DNA of 64,000 bases from Deltaproteobacteria bacterium (GTDB lineage: Bacteria; Myxococcota_A; UBA9160; SZUA-336). Positions 1-8,649 of the stretch are shown here, piece by piece. Every line of letters begins with the position of its first letter. Positions within the stretch are counted from its first letter, which is position 1. The translations under genes were made by a program, and so were the position numbers. Where the stretch lies: positions 43,927 to 107,926 of the forward strand of contig JAJDAJ010000017.1 in NCBI GenBank assembly GCA_029261925.1. The letters are read 5' to 3'. The notes under the pieces are model-generated. The model was not told the DNA's origin. It worked only from the letters and a program-made list of their open reading frames with translations, and did no database searches.

Positions 1-72
1 ACCCCAGCCTACACCGGGATCGAACGACGTGGGGCCGCGCTATGCTTGCCGGCAGATTCACGGGAGGCTGCT

Positions 73-966
73 GTGGGCCTGCTCGAAGCACATGCCGGTC
101 TGGCCGGGAAGGTCGCCGCGGTCGTCGGGGGCGCCGGCGGGATCGGCCGTGGGGTGACGCTCGCGCTGGCCAGGGCCGGCGTGGACATCGCCGCGTGCGA
201 CATCGACGCGGAGGCGGCGCGCACGATCGTTCCGGAGGTCGAGGCCCTCGGCTCCCGCATCCTGTCGGTCCACGCCGACGCCGCGGATGCCGACGCGCTC
301 GACGGCTTCTACGATCGCGTCGAAGCGCAGCTCGAGCGGCTCGACATCGTGGTCAACGTCGTCGGAGGGGTGGAGCGGGCGCTCTTCCTCGAGACCACGC
401 GCGAGCAGAACGCACGCGACGTCCGCCTCAACTACGGCTACGTGCTCGACAGCGTCCGGCGCGCCGTTCCCCTGATCCGCAGGGGAGCGCAGGGCGGAAG
501 CATCATCAACTTCACCACGATCGAGGCTCACCGCGGCGCCGCAACGTACGCTGTCTATGCCGGCGCGAAGGCGGCGACGACGAACTTCAGCCGCGCGCTG
601 GCGGTGGAGCTCGGCGCCGAGGGGATTCGCGTCAACCTCATCGCGCCCGACACGACGCCGGCGAGCGGATCCAACAGCGCTCTCTACCCGGACGACCTGC
701 AGCGGCTCGCCGAGCTGGGGGAGGACGCCCTGGCGCGCTCCTTCGAGATGTACATCCCGCAGAAGAAGGCTCCCGCCGTGGAGGACCTCGCCAGTGCCGT
801 GCTCTTCCTGGCGAGCGATCTCTCGCGGACGATCACGGGCACGACGCTGCACGTCGATGGTGGCGCGAGCGCCGCGCTCGGCTTCATCGACTGGCCTCAC
901 GGCGACGGTTTCATGCCGGCGCCGCTGGGCGGCAGCCTCAAGCATCTGTTCAGCGGGGACGGATGA
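73..966 (+). CDS. SDR-family NAD(P)-dependent oxidoreductase with divergent motifs
   Basis: Short-chain dehydrogenase/reductase, about 297 aa, expected to oxidise or reduce a hydroxyl/keto substrate with NAD(P) in the cytoplasm. The Rossmann glycine motif reads GGAGGIG (about residues 19-25), with Gly where Thr is usual. The usual NNAG is replaced by NVVG. The active-site Ser position appears to be Thr (NFTT), while YAGAK gives the catalytic Tyr (about 162) and Lys (about 166). An in-frame TTG at 46 is possible, but GGGAGG at 62-67 sits 5 bases before the GTG at 73, so I prefer the GTG. The TauD-like dioxygenase gene follows 32 bases downstream and is probably co-transcribed. Family assignment is secure; the substrate is unknown. 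Confidence 0.88.
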   Translation: MGLLEAHAGLAGKVAAVVGGAGGIGRGVTLALARAGVDIAACDIDAEAARTIVPEVEALGSRILSVHADAADADALDGFYDRVEAQLERLDIVVNVVGGVERALFLETTREQNARDVRLNYGYVLDSVRRAVPLIRRGAQGGSIINFTTIEAHRGAATYAVYAGAKAATTNFSRALAVELGAEGIRVNLIAPDTTPASGSNSALYPDDLQRLAELGEDALARSFEMYIPQKKAPAVEDLASAVLFLASDLSRTITGTTLHVDGGASAALGFIDWPHGDGFMPAPLGGSLKHLFSGDG

Positions 967-998
967 GCGGACGGCCGCATGAACCCAAGGAGAATGCG

Positions 999-1811
999 AT
1001 GACATTCGTGAAGCGAGACCTCACGCCTCGAATCGGCACGGGGATCCGGACGGATCTGGAAACCCTGCTCGGCGGTCGCCATGCCGCGGAGATTCGCGAG
1101 CTGCTCGAGCTGCGTGGCGTGCTGGTGTTCCCGCAGATCGGTCTGACCGACGAGCAGCAGGTGGTGTTCGCCGGGACCATCGGCGACGTGATCGAGCAGG
1201 GCGAGAAGGGCATCTACAAGGTGAGCCTCGATCCGAGGGAGAGTCCCACGGCCGGGTACCTTCGCGGCACGATCCTGTGGCACTTCGATGGCTTCAGCGA
1301 CGACGTTCCGACGCGTGCCTCCGTTCTCAGCGCCCGGCGCCTGTCCGGGGTCGGGGGCCAGACGGAGTTCGCCAACACCTATGCCGCGTACGAGGACCTG
1401 TCGGCGCAGCGGAAGCAGGAGCTGGAGAAGCTCGAGGTCGCGCACACCCTGGAGGCGACGCAGCGGGACGTCTTTCCCGATCCCAGCCCGGAGATGCGGG
1501 CGGCCTGGGCGGGGCATCCGGAGAAGGCTCATCCACTCGTCTGGACGCATCGCTCCGGCAGGAAGTCCCTGCTGCTCGGGTCGAGCGCGTCACGTGTCGT
1601 GGGGATGGACCTGGAGAGCGGGCGTGCGCTGATCGAGGAGCTGCTGGCCTGGGCGACACGACCGGAGTTCGTCTACCGCCACGAGTGGGCGGTCGGCGAC
1701 CTGGTGATCTGGGACAACACCGGCGTCATGCACCGGGTCGACCCCTATCCAGCGGACAGCGGGCGGATGATGCACCGGACCACCCTCGTCGGCGAGGAAG
1801 CGGTCGCCTGA
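999..1811 (+). CDS. TauD/TfdA-family Fe(II)/2-oxoglutarate dioxygenase
   Basis: Alpha-ketoglutarate-dependent non-heme iron dioxygenase of the TauD/TfdA family, 270 aa, the usual length. The iron-binding triad is visible: His95 and Asp97 in WHFDGF and His245 in VMHRVD. Arg260 in MHRTTL is the likely 2-oxoglutarate carboxylate anchor. The start is fixed by AGGAG at 988-992, six bases before ATG 999. It follows the SDR gene by 32 bases, consistent with hydroxylation followed by alcohol oxidation on one substrate (inference). Family members hydroxylate sulfonates, phenoxyacetates and other carboxylates, and the sequence does not choose among them. The 3' end converges on an amidohydrolase gene with a shared hairpin. 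Confidence 0.9.
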   Translation: MTFVKRDLTPRIGTGIRTDLETLLGGRHAAEIRELLELRGVLVFPQIGLTDEQQVVFAGTIGDVIEQGEKGIYKVSLDPRESPTAGYLRGTILWHFDGFSDDVPTRASVLSARRLSGVGGQTEFANTYAAYEDLSAQRKQELEKLEVAHTLEATQRDVFPDPSPEMRAAWAGHPEKAHPLVWTHRSGRKSLLLGSSASRVVGMDLESGRALIEELLAWATRPEFVYRHEWAVGDLVIWDNTGVMHRVDPYPADSGRMMHRTTLVGEEAVA

Positions 1812-1840
1812 CGCCTACCTCGGTCGTGGCGTCGCGACCG
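1801..1840. terminator. Shared hairpin between convergent genes
   Basis: Bases 1801-1807 plus 1810-1815 pair with 1828-1840, giving a 13-bp stem with a 2-base bulge (1808-1809) and a 12-base loop. The TGA of the dioxygenase gene (1809-1811) and the TAG of the opposing amidohydrolase gene (1815-1817 on the minus strand) both lie inside it. There is no U-tract, so a bidirectional terminator or mRNA 3'-end stabiliser is inferred from position and pairing only. Confidence 0.5.
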
Positions 1841-2996
1841 ACCAGGCGTTGTCCCGCATGATCTTGCGGATCTCGTCGTCGGCCAGGCCGGTGCATTCCT
1901 GGACGAAGTCCATTGGCTCGGCCAGCCCCTCGGCGTGCGGAAAGTCGGACCCGAAGAGCACGCGGTCTGCGCCGACGAGCTTCACGAGCGAGACCACGTC
2001 GTCCTCGAAGAACGGAGAGACCCAGACGCGCTCCTTGAAGAGCTGGACCGGATCGCTGCCGAAATCGCGCGGGGACTGCACGTAGACGGTCGCGAGCTTC
2101 TCGAGCAGTGGCGCGACCCAGGCGGACCCGGTCTCGATGGTGGCGACGCGGATGTTGCTGAAGCGCTCGAGCACGCCTTCCGCCATTAGCGAGGCGATGC
2201 TGTCCCCGATCGGGCTCGCGGAGAGCAGCTTCTTGAGCACCGGGACCTTGAAGGCCTGCGAGTCGCCGCGCAGTCCCCACATCTCCTCGTAGGGCCTGTA
2301 GCTCGACTCGCCGCCGTGCAGCAGCAGCGTGAGACCCGAGCGGTCGAGCCGCTCCCAGAAGCGATCGTGGCGGGGATCGCCGAGCGAGCGGTAGTCCTTC
2401 CGCGGGGCGGGCGGTCCCGGGCGGATGAGCACGACGCGCGCGCCGCGCTCGACGACGCGCTCGAGCTCGTCGATGGCCCAGTCGGGGTCGGCCAGCGTGA
2501 GGTACGGGGCGGCGAAGATGCGCTCCTGGTACGCGAAGCCCCAGTCCTCCTCGAGCCAGCGGTTGAACGCCGTGAAGGCCGCCACCAGAGCCTCGGGATC
2601 CTCCTCCAGCGCGGCCTCCATGCCCACGCCGAGCGTCGGCATCAGGAAGCAGGCCTCGATGTTCTGCGCGTCCATGCGCGCGAGCCGCGCGTCGCGATCG
2701 CGGTACTCGGGCCGCTGCGAGATCGGCTCGAGCTCGCCGAAGGCGTCGCGCATGTCGGTGACCGAGCCCTTCCCCCGGTAGTAGTCCGCCAGCGCGCCGG
2801 GCCTGGAGACCGGGTCGAAGGTCGGGTTGGGGATGTAGCGATTGATCCGACCGGCGACGATCAGGCGCTGCTTCCCGTCGATCTCCGCCCACTGCATCGC
2901 GCGCTTCGCCACGGAGCGGTCGAGGTGGCGGGTGAACGCGTCCGTCGACTCGTAGTAGTGATTGTCGGCGTCGAACGCCCTGAATGCGATTGCCAT
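1815..2996 (-). CDS. Amidohydrolase-family (PF04909, ACMSD-like) metal-dependent hydrolase/decarboxylase
   Basis: TIM-barrel amidohydrolase-2 family protein, 393 aa. The N-terminal metal motif reads FDADNHYYE, a D-x-H form of the usual HxH. An internal His follows in LLLHGGES, and the C-terminal strand carries the catalytic Asp in GSDFPHAEG. Family members decarboxylate or hydrolyse aromatic acids and ring-cleavage products. The start is ATG 2996, with GGAGG at 3002-3006 five bases upstream; an in-frame extension to 3248 has no such support. The gene is divergent from the F420-type reductase at 3223 and convergent with the dioxygenase. It is one of five PF04909 genes here and the most different from the rest. 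Confidence 0.88.
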   Translation of the reverse strand: MAIAFRAFDADNHYYESTDAFTRHLDRSVAKRAMQWAEIDGKQRLIVAGRINRYIPNPTFDPVSRPGALADYYRGKGSVTDMRDAFGELEPISQRPEYRDRDARLARMDAQNIEACFLMPTLGVGMEAALEEDPEALVAAFTAFNRWLEEDWGFAYQERIFAAPYLTLADPDWAIDELERVVERGARVVLIRPGPPAPRKDYRSLGDPRHDRFWERLDRSGLTLLLHGGESSYRPYEEMWGLRGDSQAFKVPVLKKLLSASPIGDSIASLMAEGVLERFSNIRVATIETGSAWVAPLLEKLATVYVQSPRDFGSDPVQLFKERVWVSPFFEDDVVSLVKLVGADRVLFGSDFPHAEGLAEPMDFVQECTGLADDEIRKIMRDNAWSVATPRPR

Positions 2997-3137
2997 GGAG
3001 ACCTCCGGGTGATGCCCACCGTCCGGACTCCTCATCCTACTACGCGATCGGGGCGACGCCGCCCCGCCCCCGTCCACCCGCGCAGGACCTGACCCCGCCT
3101 GGCTCGATCGTCGGCGCACCGGCAGCCACCGACGCCG

Positions 3138-3169
3138 TTGACTTCCGGCGTCCCGTTTCAGCCTAGAAT
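3138..3169 (+). promoter_or_regulatory. Possible promoter for the Ddn-like/P450 pair
   Basis: TTGACT at 3138-3143 and TAGAAT at 3164-3169 resemble -35 and -10 hexamers, but the 20-base spacing is longer than ideal. The start codon lies at 3223. It is plausible only by position in the divergent intergenic region. Confidence 0.3.
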
Positions 3170-3222
3170 GCAGCGGGATTCGTGTTCCCCCGCGGTGCGA
3201 CCCGGACGACGGAGGCCAGGCG

Positions 3223-3657
3223 ATGAGCGAGTACAAGCAACCCGACATCTCGCTGCTCGGTGAGGAGCACGTCGCGAGGTACCGCGAGACGGACGGCGCG
3301 GTCGGCTACGAGTGGAACGGCGCGACGTGTCTGCTGCTCACGACGAAGGGCCGGAGCTCCGGCGAGCCGCGGACCGTGCCGCTGATCTTCGCGGCCGACG
3401 GCGACCGCTCGATCGTCATCGCATCGAAGGGCGGAGCCCCCGAGCACCCGCAGTGGTACCAGAACCTGGCCGCGAGCCCGGGAGTCGAGGTCCAGATCAA
3501 GGGGGACCGCTTCGACGCGATCGCACGCACCGTCGAGGGCGGCGAGCGCGAGCACTGCTGGGGCCTGGCCCGCGCCATCTGGCCGAACTACGACGAGTAC
3601 GCCGCGCGAACCACGAGGGTCATCCCCGTCGTCGTGCTGGAGAGAGCCGGCGGATGA
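3223..3657 (+). CDS. Ddn-family deazaflavin (F420)-dependent nitroreductase-like protein
   Basis: Small split-barrel reductase of the DUF385/Ddn family, 144 aa. The family signature runs through TTKGRSSGEPRTVPL (about residues 40-54), followed by GGAPEHPQWYQNL, which contacts the F420 phosphate/deazaflavin in characterised mycobacterial members. The expected activity is F420H2-dependent reduction of quinones, enones or nitro groups; the true substrate is unknown. GGAGG lies 10-14 bases before ATG 3223. The TGA overlaps the ATG of the P450 gene (ATGA at 3654-3657), so the two are translationally coupled. This is one of the stronger hints that the host makes F420. Confidence 0.87.
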   Translation: MSEYKQPDISLLGEEHVARYRETDGAVGYEWNGATCLLLTTKGRSSGEPRTVPLIFAADGDRSIVIASKGGAPEHPQWYQNLAASPGVEVQIKGDRFDAIARTVEGGEREHCWGLARAIWPNYDEYAARTTRVIPVVVLERAGG

Positions 3658-4904
3658 GCGCCCCGCGGCTCGCCCTGGACCCGGCCCGGATCCGCGAGCT
3701 CTTCGACCTGCGGCGCAACCCGCTGGGGGGCGGGTTCGAGCAGGACCCCTACCCGGCCTGGCACCGGCTCCGCGAGAGCGGGCCCCTGCATGCAGGCACG
3801 GCCGGCCGGCTCATCGGCTTCGAGGGTCCGGAGAGCTTCTTCGGTCTTCCGGAGCCCGAGCGCCCCCACTTCTCCGCGTTCGACTTCGGGACCTGCGACG
3901 CGATCGTCCGCAGCCGTGAGGTGTTCAGGATGTCGCCGCCCGATCCCGGCGGCGACCGCAGCCTGCACCAGCTGAGCATGCTCACCATGGACGGCGAACG
4001 GCACCGCCGCTACCGGGAGCTCGTGCAGCCCTCGTTCAACCCCGCCCGCATGCCGTGGTGGGCCGAGAACTGGATCCGGCCCACGGTCGGCGCGCTGATC
4101 GACTCCTTCGAGTCGAACGGCCGCGCCGATCTGAACGTCGAGTTCTGTGCCGCCATACCGCTGCTCACGATCTGCGGCAGCTTCGGCATCTCGGTCGAGG
4201 ACGCGCTCGACGTTCGCGCCGCGGTGAGCGGCGGCGGGCAGGGAGAGGGCGTCGCCCGCTTCATGGAGATCCTGCGGCCGATCGTCGAGGCGCGGCGCTC
4301 GGAGCCGCGGGACGATCTCATCAGCGTGCTCGCGAGAGCGGAGCTCCGGGAGGAAGGCGAGACCCACGTGCTCTCGGATGCCGACATCCTGTCGTTCTCC
4401 TTCCTGCTGCTCAGCGCGGGGTCGGGCACCACCTGGAAGCAGATGGGAATCACGCTGGTCGCGATGCTCGAGCGGCCCGAGTGGATCGAGGCCGCCCGCC
4501 GGGACCCCGCCGTGCTGGAGGCCATCGTCGAGGAATCCGCCCGCTGGGCACCGACCGACCCGGTGTTCGGGCGCTATTCCTGGAAGGACGTGACCCTGCA
4601 CGGGATCGACATTCCCGCGGGATCGGTGGTTCACCCGTGCTACGGCGCGGCGAACCGCGACCCGGCGCGCTGGGAACGACCCGACGAGTTCGATCCCCGG
4701 CGCAGGTCGCGCGCGAACCTCGCGTTCGGCAGGGGAGCGCACGTCTGCCTGGGCAAGAACCTGGCGCGCATGGAGATCGTCACGGCGATCGCCGCGCTGA
4801 TCGAGCGCCTGCCGGGGCTGCGCCTCGATCCCGGGGCGGAGCCGCCGCGGATCATCGGCCTCTATGAGCGCGGCCCGACCGCGGTGCCCGTGGTGTGGGG
4901 CTGA
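3654..4904 (+). CDS. Cytochrome P450
   Basis: Bacterial class I-type cytochrome P450, 416 aa, soluble with no membrane anchor. It has the I-helix oxygen-activation motif AGSGTT (255-260), the ExxR motif ESAR (294-297) and the heme loop FGRGAHVCLG with Cys365 as axial thiolate ligand. It probably monooxygenates a hydrophobic substrate. No ferredoxin or ferredoxin reductase is encoded nearby, so electrons must come from elsewhere in the genome. Its ATG overlaps the stop of the Ddn-like reductase, linking the two. The 3' end overlaps the opposing MaoC gene by 43 bases. The subfamily cannot be set by eye. Confidence 0.95.
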   Translation: MSAPRLALDPARIRELFDLRRNPLGGGFEQDPYPAWHRLRESGPLHAGTAGRLIGFEGPESFFGLPEPERPHFSAFDFGTCDAIVRSREVFRMSPPDPGGDRSLHQLSMLTMDGERHRRYRELVQPSFNPARMPWWAENWIRPTVGALIDSFESNGRADLNVEFCAAIPLLTICGSFGISVEDALDVRAAVSGGGQGEGVARFMEILRPIVEARRSEPRDDLISVLARAELREEGETHVLSDADILSFSFLLLSAGSGTTWKQMGITLVAMLERPEWIEAARRDPAVLEAIVEESARWAPTDPVFGRYSWKDVTLHGIDIPAGSVVHPCYGAANRDPARWERPDEFDPRRRSRANLAFGRGAHVCLGKNLARMEIVTAIAALIERLPGLRLDPGAEPPRIIGLYERGPTAVPVVWG

Positions 4905-5347
4905 GGTCGCCGCGCGATCAGGGCGATGCCCAGGTCGCGGAAGAGCAGCACGTCGTCCTGGTTCCAGAGCTCGTACCAGAACTTCACGATGCCGCCGTCG
5001 GGTCTGCTGCGGGATTCGCGCCGGGACTCGACGCGGCGAGCCAGGGTCACGCGGTCACCGGGGCGCATCGGGCTCAGGAGCTCGAAGCCCTCGTTCCCGA
5101 GGCCGCTCAGGAGCGCGACGTCCGGCTCGAGTCTGGAGGACAGGATGCACTGGATCGCGAAGATGTGGGGCATGCAGGCGATGATCCCGCCGAAGATCGA
5201 GTCCTTCGCAGCCTGCTCATCCACGTGGAACGGCTGGGGATCCCAGCGGCGCGCGAACTCGATCACCTCGTCGCGCTCGACCCGATAGGCCTCGGGGCTG
5301 CGCTGCTCGAAGCCGGGCTCGAGATCCTCGAAGTAGAGTGCCGACAT
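4862..5347 (-). CDS. MaoC-like (R)-specific enoyl-CoA hydratase domain protein
   Basis: Hot-dog-fold MaoC-type dehydratase, 161 aa. The hydratase motif is seen in RRWDPQPFHVDEQAAKDSIFG (about residues 32-52), with the Asp and His typical of the (R)-hydratase active site. It would hydrate enoyl-CoA thioesters. It is the last gene of a five-gene minus-strand run (9770 to 4862) and starts 17 bases after the DUF1214 gene. The Shine-Dalgarno is weak, so translational coupling is likely. Its last 14 codons run antisense to the end of the P450 gene. Confidence 0.85.
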   Translation of the reverse strand: MSALYFEDLEPGFEQRSPEAYRVERDEVIEFARRWDPQPFHVDEQAAKDSIFGGIIACMPHIFAIQCILSSRLEPDVALLSGLGNEGFELLSPMRPGDRVTLARRVESRRESRSRPDGGIVKFWYELWNQDDVLLFRDLGIALIARRPQPHTTGTAVGPRS

Positions 5348-5364
5348 GGTGCTGCGGCGCGACC

Positions 5365-6621
5365 TCACACCGGGTAGCGCCGGCGGATGGCGTCGAACCG
5401 CGCCCGGAGCTCGGCCGTGCGCTCCTCGGGGCCCGACATCCTGCTGTCGCGGGGCATGTGCCGGGCCAGGTCCGCCGCCTGGACCACCGTGGTCCCGAGC
5501 TCGGGAACGTGCCTGGAGTGGATGTTGCGGAAGGTCAGGACCCCGGACGTATAGCCCTGGTTGTCGATCCAGTTGGAGTAGCCGGGATCGTTCGCGGTGA
5601 GCACCAGGCGGATCTTGCCGTCCGGGTCCACCGAGGTGCGGCTCGGCGTGTAGCTCACGTGCCGGTAGAGGTAGTCCATGCTGTTGCCGAAGAGCGCCTC
5701 GCTGGTGATCATCCAGAAGCCGTCGTAGGCGTCGAACTCGAGGATCAGGGCCTCGTCGGGCTGCAGCGCCCAGCGCATCATGGTGATCAGTCGCCCGCGG
5801 CGGACGTCCTGGGCCTCGGTCTCGGCCGTCCAGGGCTTGTCGCGGGCGATGTTCTGGCCGGCGAAGCGGTTGAGCGCCTCCGGATCGACCTGGTCGCCGG
5901 ACTCCCACACCCACTCCGGCCAGAACTCGACGGCCTCGTAGACGAAGGTCCCGGCCCAGCGCATGGCCTCGAGCATCTGCTCGACCGTGGGCATCGGTCG
6001 CGGGCCGTCCATGTCCACCCGCTCGATGCGGTACCCGGCCGCCTCCTCGTCCCAGCGATCGAAGTACTGGCGCAGGAACAGCTTGCGCGTTCCCGGGGTG
6101 GTGGGCAGCCAGTTCTGCCCCCGCTTTTCGCCGCCGATGTAGAGCTCGAAGCTGCCGTCCCAGTTCGTGTTCAGCTCGTGGCCGAAGAGGTTGGCCTCGG
6201 GTGTGTCTCCGAATGGCTCGTGCAGGATGCGGGACTCGGTCCCGTAGGCCGTGCTGGAACGCGGCCCCTGGACCGCCACGTTCCACATCCGTGCCGTGCC
6301 CTTCCTTCCGCTGAGCCGGTAGACGGACTGCCCGTCGATCCAGGCCTGCATGTAGATGCAGTCGGCGTTGTCGGAGCCCAGCTTGCGCGTCGGAGAGCAG
6401 AAGACGTGCAGGGCCGGGTAGCGCGTGTCCCGGGTCTCCAGCGCCAGGTCGAAGGCCTGGCTGAGGTTCTGGGTCAGGTACCGGAATCCGTCCACGCGCT
6501 GCAGCGCCGTCGGCGGGTTGATGTCCTTGAAGACGAGATCGGCCGCGGACTTCAGCCGGTCACAGAAGCCGATCCAGGCTTCCTTCAGGTCCCTGTCGAC
6601 CGGGGCGTCTCCGTAGGCCAT
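5365..6621 (-). CDS. DUF1214-like domain protein
   Basis: 418-aa protein without a clear signal peptide or membrane segment. The middle resembles DUF1214 proteins: an NTNWDGSFELYIG stretch (about residues 150-162), then QNWLPTTPG and a long aromatic-rich beta region. A C-terminal part includes SYTPSRTSVDPDG. Members are widespread and lack a firmly assigned reaction; many lie in lipid or steroid catabolic loci. Here it sits between a sugar-phosphate-isomerase-like gene (35 bases upstream) and MaoC (17 bases downstream). GGAGG is present ahead of ATG 6621. The domain assignment is from memory of the consensus; function is open. Confidence 0.72.
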   Translation of the reverse strand: MAYGDAPVDRDLKEAWIGFCDRLKSAADLVFKDINPPTALQRVDGFRYLTQNLSQAFDLALETRDTRYPALHVFCSPTRKLGSDNADCIYMQAWIDGQSVYRLSGRKGTARMWNVAVQGPRSSTAYGTESRILHEPFGDTPEANLFGHELNTNWDGSFELYIGGEKRGQNWLPTTPGTRKLFLRQYFDRWDEEAAGYRIERVDMDGPRPMPTVEQMLEAMRWAGTFVYEAVEFWPEWVWESGDQVDPEALNRFAGQNIARDKPWTAETEAQDVRRGRLITMMRWALQPDEALILEFDAYDGFWMITSEALFGNSMDYLYRHVSYTPSRTSVDPDGKIRLVLTANDPGYSNWIDNQGYTSGVLTFRNIHSRHVPELGTTVVQAADLARHMPRDSRMSGPEERTAELRARFDAIRRRYPV

Positions 6622-6656
6622 GTCCTTCTACCTCCAGTCCCGTCCCGTACGGGCAG

Positions 6657-7481
6657 TCACGTGAGCCGGCTCAGGCGCCCAGCGAGCCGAGGAGCTCGCC
6701 GACCCGGTCCGCGGCGCGTCGCGTCGACGTGACCCTCGGCGTCGATCCGGGGTCCGATCAGCTCCAGGTCGAAGGCGCCCTCGTAGCCGGCGGAGAGCAG
6801 CCAGTCGAGAATCCGCTCGAGCGGGATGTTCCCGTCGCCGGGGACGGCCCGTGAGGGTACGGCCCGGTCCCCGTAGACGTAGTCGCAGACCTGGACGAGC
6901 CCGCAGCGCGGCATGGCGCGCTCGATGGTCTCCTTCAGCCCGGCCTCGCTCCACACGGAGTAGAGATCGATGCAGACCCCGATCCCGGCCAGCTCGGCCA
7001 GGGTCAGCGTGTCACGCAGGGTGTGGGAGAGATGGCCATCGGCGTACAGCGGTGGCGTGGTCTCGATCATCAGCGGGATCCCCGCGGCGTTCGCCCGCGC
7101 GACGCACGGCTCGATGGCCTTCGCGAAGCACGCAGCGGCATCCTCCCAGACGAGGTCACCGTGGCCGCCCGTCATCATGTAGATCGACTGTCCGCCGAGA
7201 GCGGTGACGGCGTCGATGACGCGGCAGAGCTTCTCGCGCTCCGGGATCCAGGTCTCTTCCCGCGGCTCCAGGTGATTGCCGATCCCGAGAAAGAGGTGAG
7301 TCATGCTCTCGAAGCGGTAGCCGCCGTCGTCGATGATTGCGCGGGGAACCGAGAGATCGTCGGGCAGGAGCTGGCTCATGAAGGCGATGCGGCGCGGACC
7401 GAGCTCGCGCCAGTAGCCGGCCATCTCGGGCAGCCCGGCACCCGGGAAGCAGAGCGCGTTGACGCAGACCCGCTCGTGCAT
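6657..7481 (-). CDS. Sugar phosphate isomerase/epimerase-like TIM-barrel protein, apparent C-terminal frameshift
   Basis: Xylose-isomerase-like TIM barrel (AP endonuclease 2 superfamily), 274 aa as read. Typical strands are seen in MIETTPPLY and CIDLYSVW, and the last family strand is FDLELIGPRID. After EGHVDA (about position 6720) the reading frame turns Arg/Pro-rich. The adjacent frame would instead give RAADRVGELLGSLGA and stop at 6671, exactly the ending expected of this family. A single-base indel near 6711-6722 is therefore likely, either a true mutation or a sequence error. The start ATG 7481 is 4 bases past the sulfotransferase stop, so translation is coupled. Substrate unknown. Confidence 0.8.
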   Translation of the reverse strand: MHERVCVNALCFPGAGLPEMAGYWRELGPRRIAFMSQLLPDDLSVPRAIIDDGGYRFESMTHLFLGIGNHLEPREETWIPEREKLCRVIDAVTALGGQSIYMMTGGHGDLVWEDAAACFAKAIEPCVARANAAGIPLMIETTPPLYADGHLSHTLRDTLTLAELAGIGVCIDLYSVWSEAGLKETIERAMPRCGLVQVCDYVYGDRAVPSRAVPGDGNIPLERILDWLLSAGYEGAFDLELIGPRIDAEGHVDATRRGPGRRAPRLAGRLSRLT

Positions 7482-7485
7482 GGGA

Positions 7486-8649
7486 CTACCCGCGCCGCTC
7501 GATCTCGAGGTCGAAGCGCTCCCGGTACGGGGCAAACTCGGCGTGCAGCGCCTCGGGATCCTCGCCGATGACGTCGGTCGAGTACTCGAACCTGCCGTGC
7601 CGGTCGCTCCGGTTGTCGCGCAGGTACCCGCGCATGGCGTCCTCGAACTGCGGCGTGAATTCCAGGCCGTACGCGTCGTGGAAGCCGCGGATCACGCGCA
7701 CCGGATCGGCCACGAAGTCGGAGTAGCGGACGTGGTGGACGCGCGGGTCGTCGAGGAACGGGCTCTCCAGGGCGGCCCGGATGCTGGCGCGGCTCTGCGC
7801 GAGGTAGGTCGCCGCGGTCTGCTTCCAGTCGACGTGGCCGCTCATGCCCTCGTCGAGCTCACCGGCCATGACGATGCGCGAGGCGATGACCTGCACCGGA
7901 TCGCGGTGGGTCCAGATCAGCTTCGCGTCCGGGTAGGTCTCGAACATGGCCTCGAGCCGCCCGCTGTGGAAGCCCTTGAGCACCCAGTGCCTCGGAGGGC
8001 GCGCGTACTGGCAGAGCTGCAGCGCCATCCGGTGCAGCCGGTACTGCGCGCGGGGGTCGGGTGGGAGGCCGACCATCTGCATCTTCATGGGCACGCGCCA
8101 CCAGACGATCGGCCCGATGGCCCGGAAGTCGAACGCCCAGGTGCGCTCGCACTCGGGCAGGCCGTTGCCCAGCATGTCGTTGTAGGGGTGGTTGACCAGC
8201 CACTTCGGGATCCTCCGCAGCATCTCGCGCCAGATCTCGTCGGCCCTGGCCCGGCGGGGATCGTCGGGTGCGGCCAGGCCCGGCGGCGGGGAGGGATACA
8301 TCAGCTCCCAGAAGCGCAGGGCTCGTCCACCGGGGTCCACCGAGAGCAGCGCGTGCAGGAGCGTCGTGCCCGACCTCGGCTCACCGGTGGCAATGATCGG
8401 GCGTTCGATCGCCTCGTCATCGAGCGGGTAGCGCTTGCGGTCCTCGAAGAAGCGCAGGCGCGTCGTGAGCTGCTCGTGGCAGGTCCAGGCGGCCGCCTCC
8501 TGTCCCGCCCCGTCGAGCCCGGCCTCGCGGAACTCCTGCATGAAAAGGCGGAACCGCTCCGGAAGGGTGGGATCGCCGTAGTCCGACACGCCGGTCTCGG
8601 CCTCGGCGGCCTTCATCAGGGCGTCGGCGTCGAGGATCCCGGCGCTCAC
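7486..8649 (-). CDS. Sulfotransferase-family protein (PF13469 type)
   Basis: PAPS-dependent sulfotransferase-like protein, 387 aa. The 5'-phosphosulfate loop GEPRSGTTLLH lies at about residues 89-99. A second PAPS-binding element is seen in WTHRDPVQVIAS. Bacterial members of this family sulfate sterols, lipids or polyketides, or act in catabolic loci without proven activity. The start is GTG 8649, whose bases overlap the TGA of the LLM gene (GTGA). It lies inside the 9770-4862 run between an LLM oxidoreductase and an isomerase-like gene, an unusual partnership. A second, distinct family member lies at 12360. Confidence 0.87.
   Translation of the reverse strand: MSAGILDADALMKAAEAETGVSDYGDPTLPERFRLFMQEFREAGLDGAGQEAAAWTCHEQLTTRLRFFEDRKRYPLDDEAIERPIIATGEPRSGTTLLHALLSVDPGGRALRFWELMYPSPPPGLAAPDDPRRARADEIWREMLRRIPKWLVNHPYNDMLGNGLPECERTWAFDFRAIGPIVWWRVPMKMQMVGLPPDPRAQYRLHRMALQLCQYARPPRHWVLKGFHSGRLEAMFETYPDAKLIWTHRDPVQVIASRIVMAGELDEGMSGHVDWKQTAATYLAQSRASIRAALESPFLDDPRVHHVRYSDFVADPVRVIRGFHDAYGLEFTPQFEDAMRGYLRDNRSDRHGRFEYSTDVIGEDPEALHAEFAPYRERFDLEIERRG

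Noticed and set aside
42..998. In-frame upstream extension of the TauD-like gene back to ATG 42
   Set aside because: It overlaps the SDR gene in another frame and is Arg-rich; ATG 999 has AGGAG at good spacing and begins the family domain.
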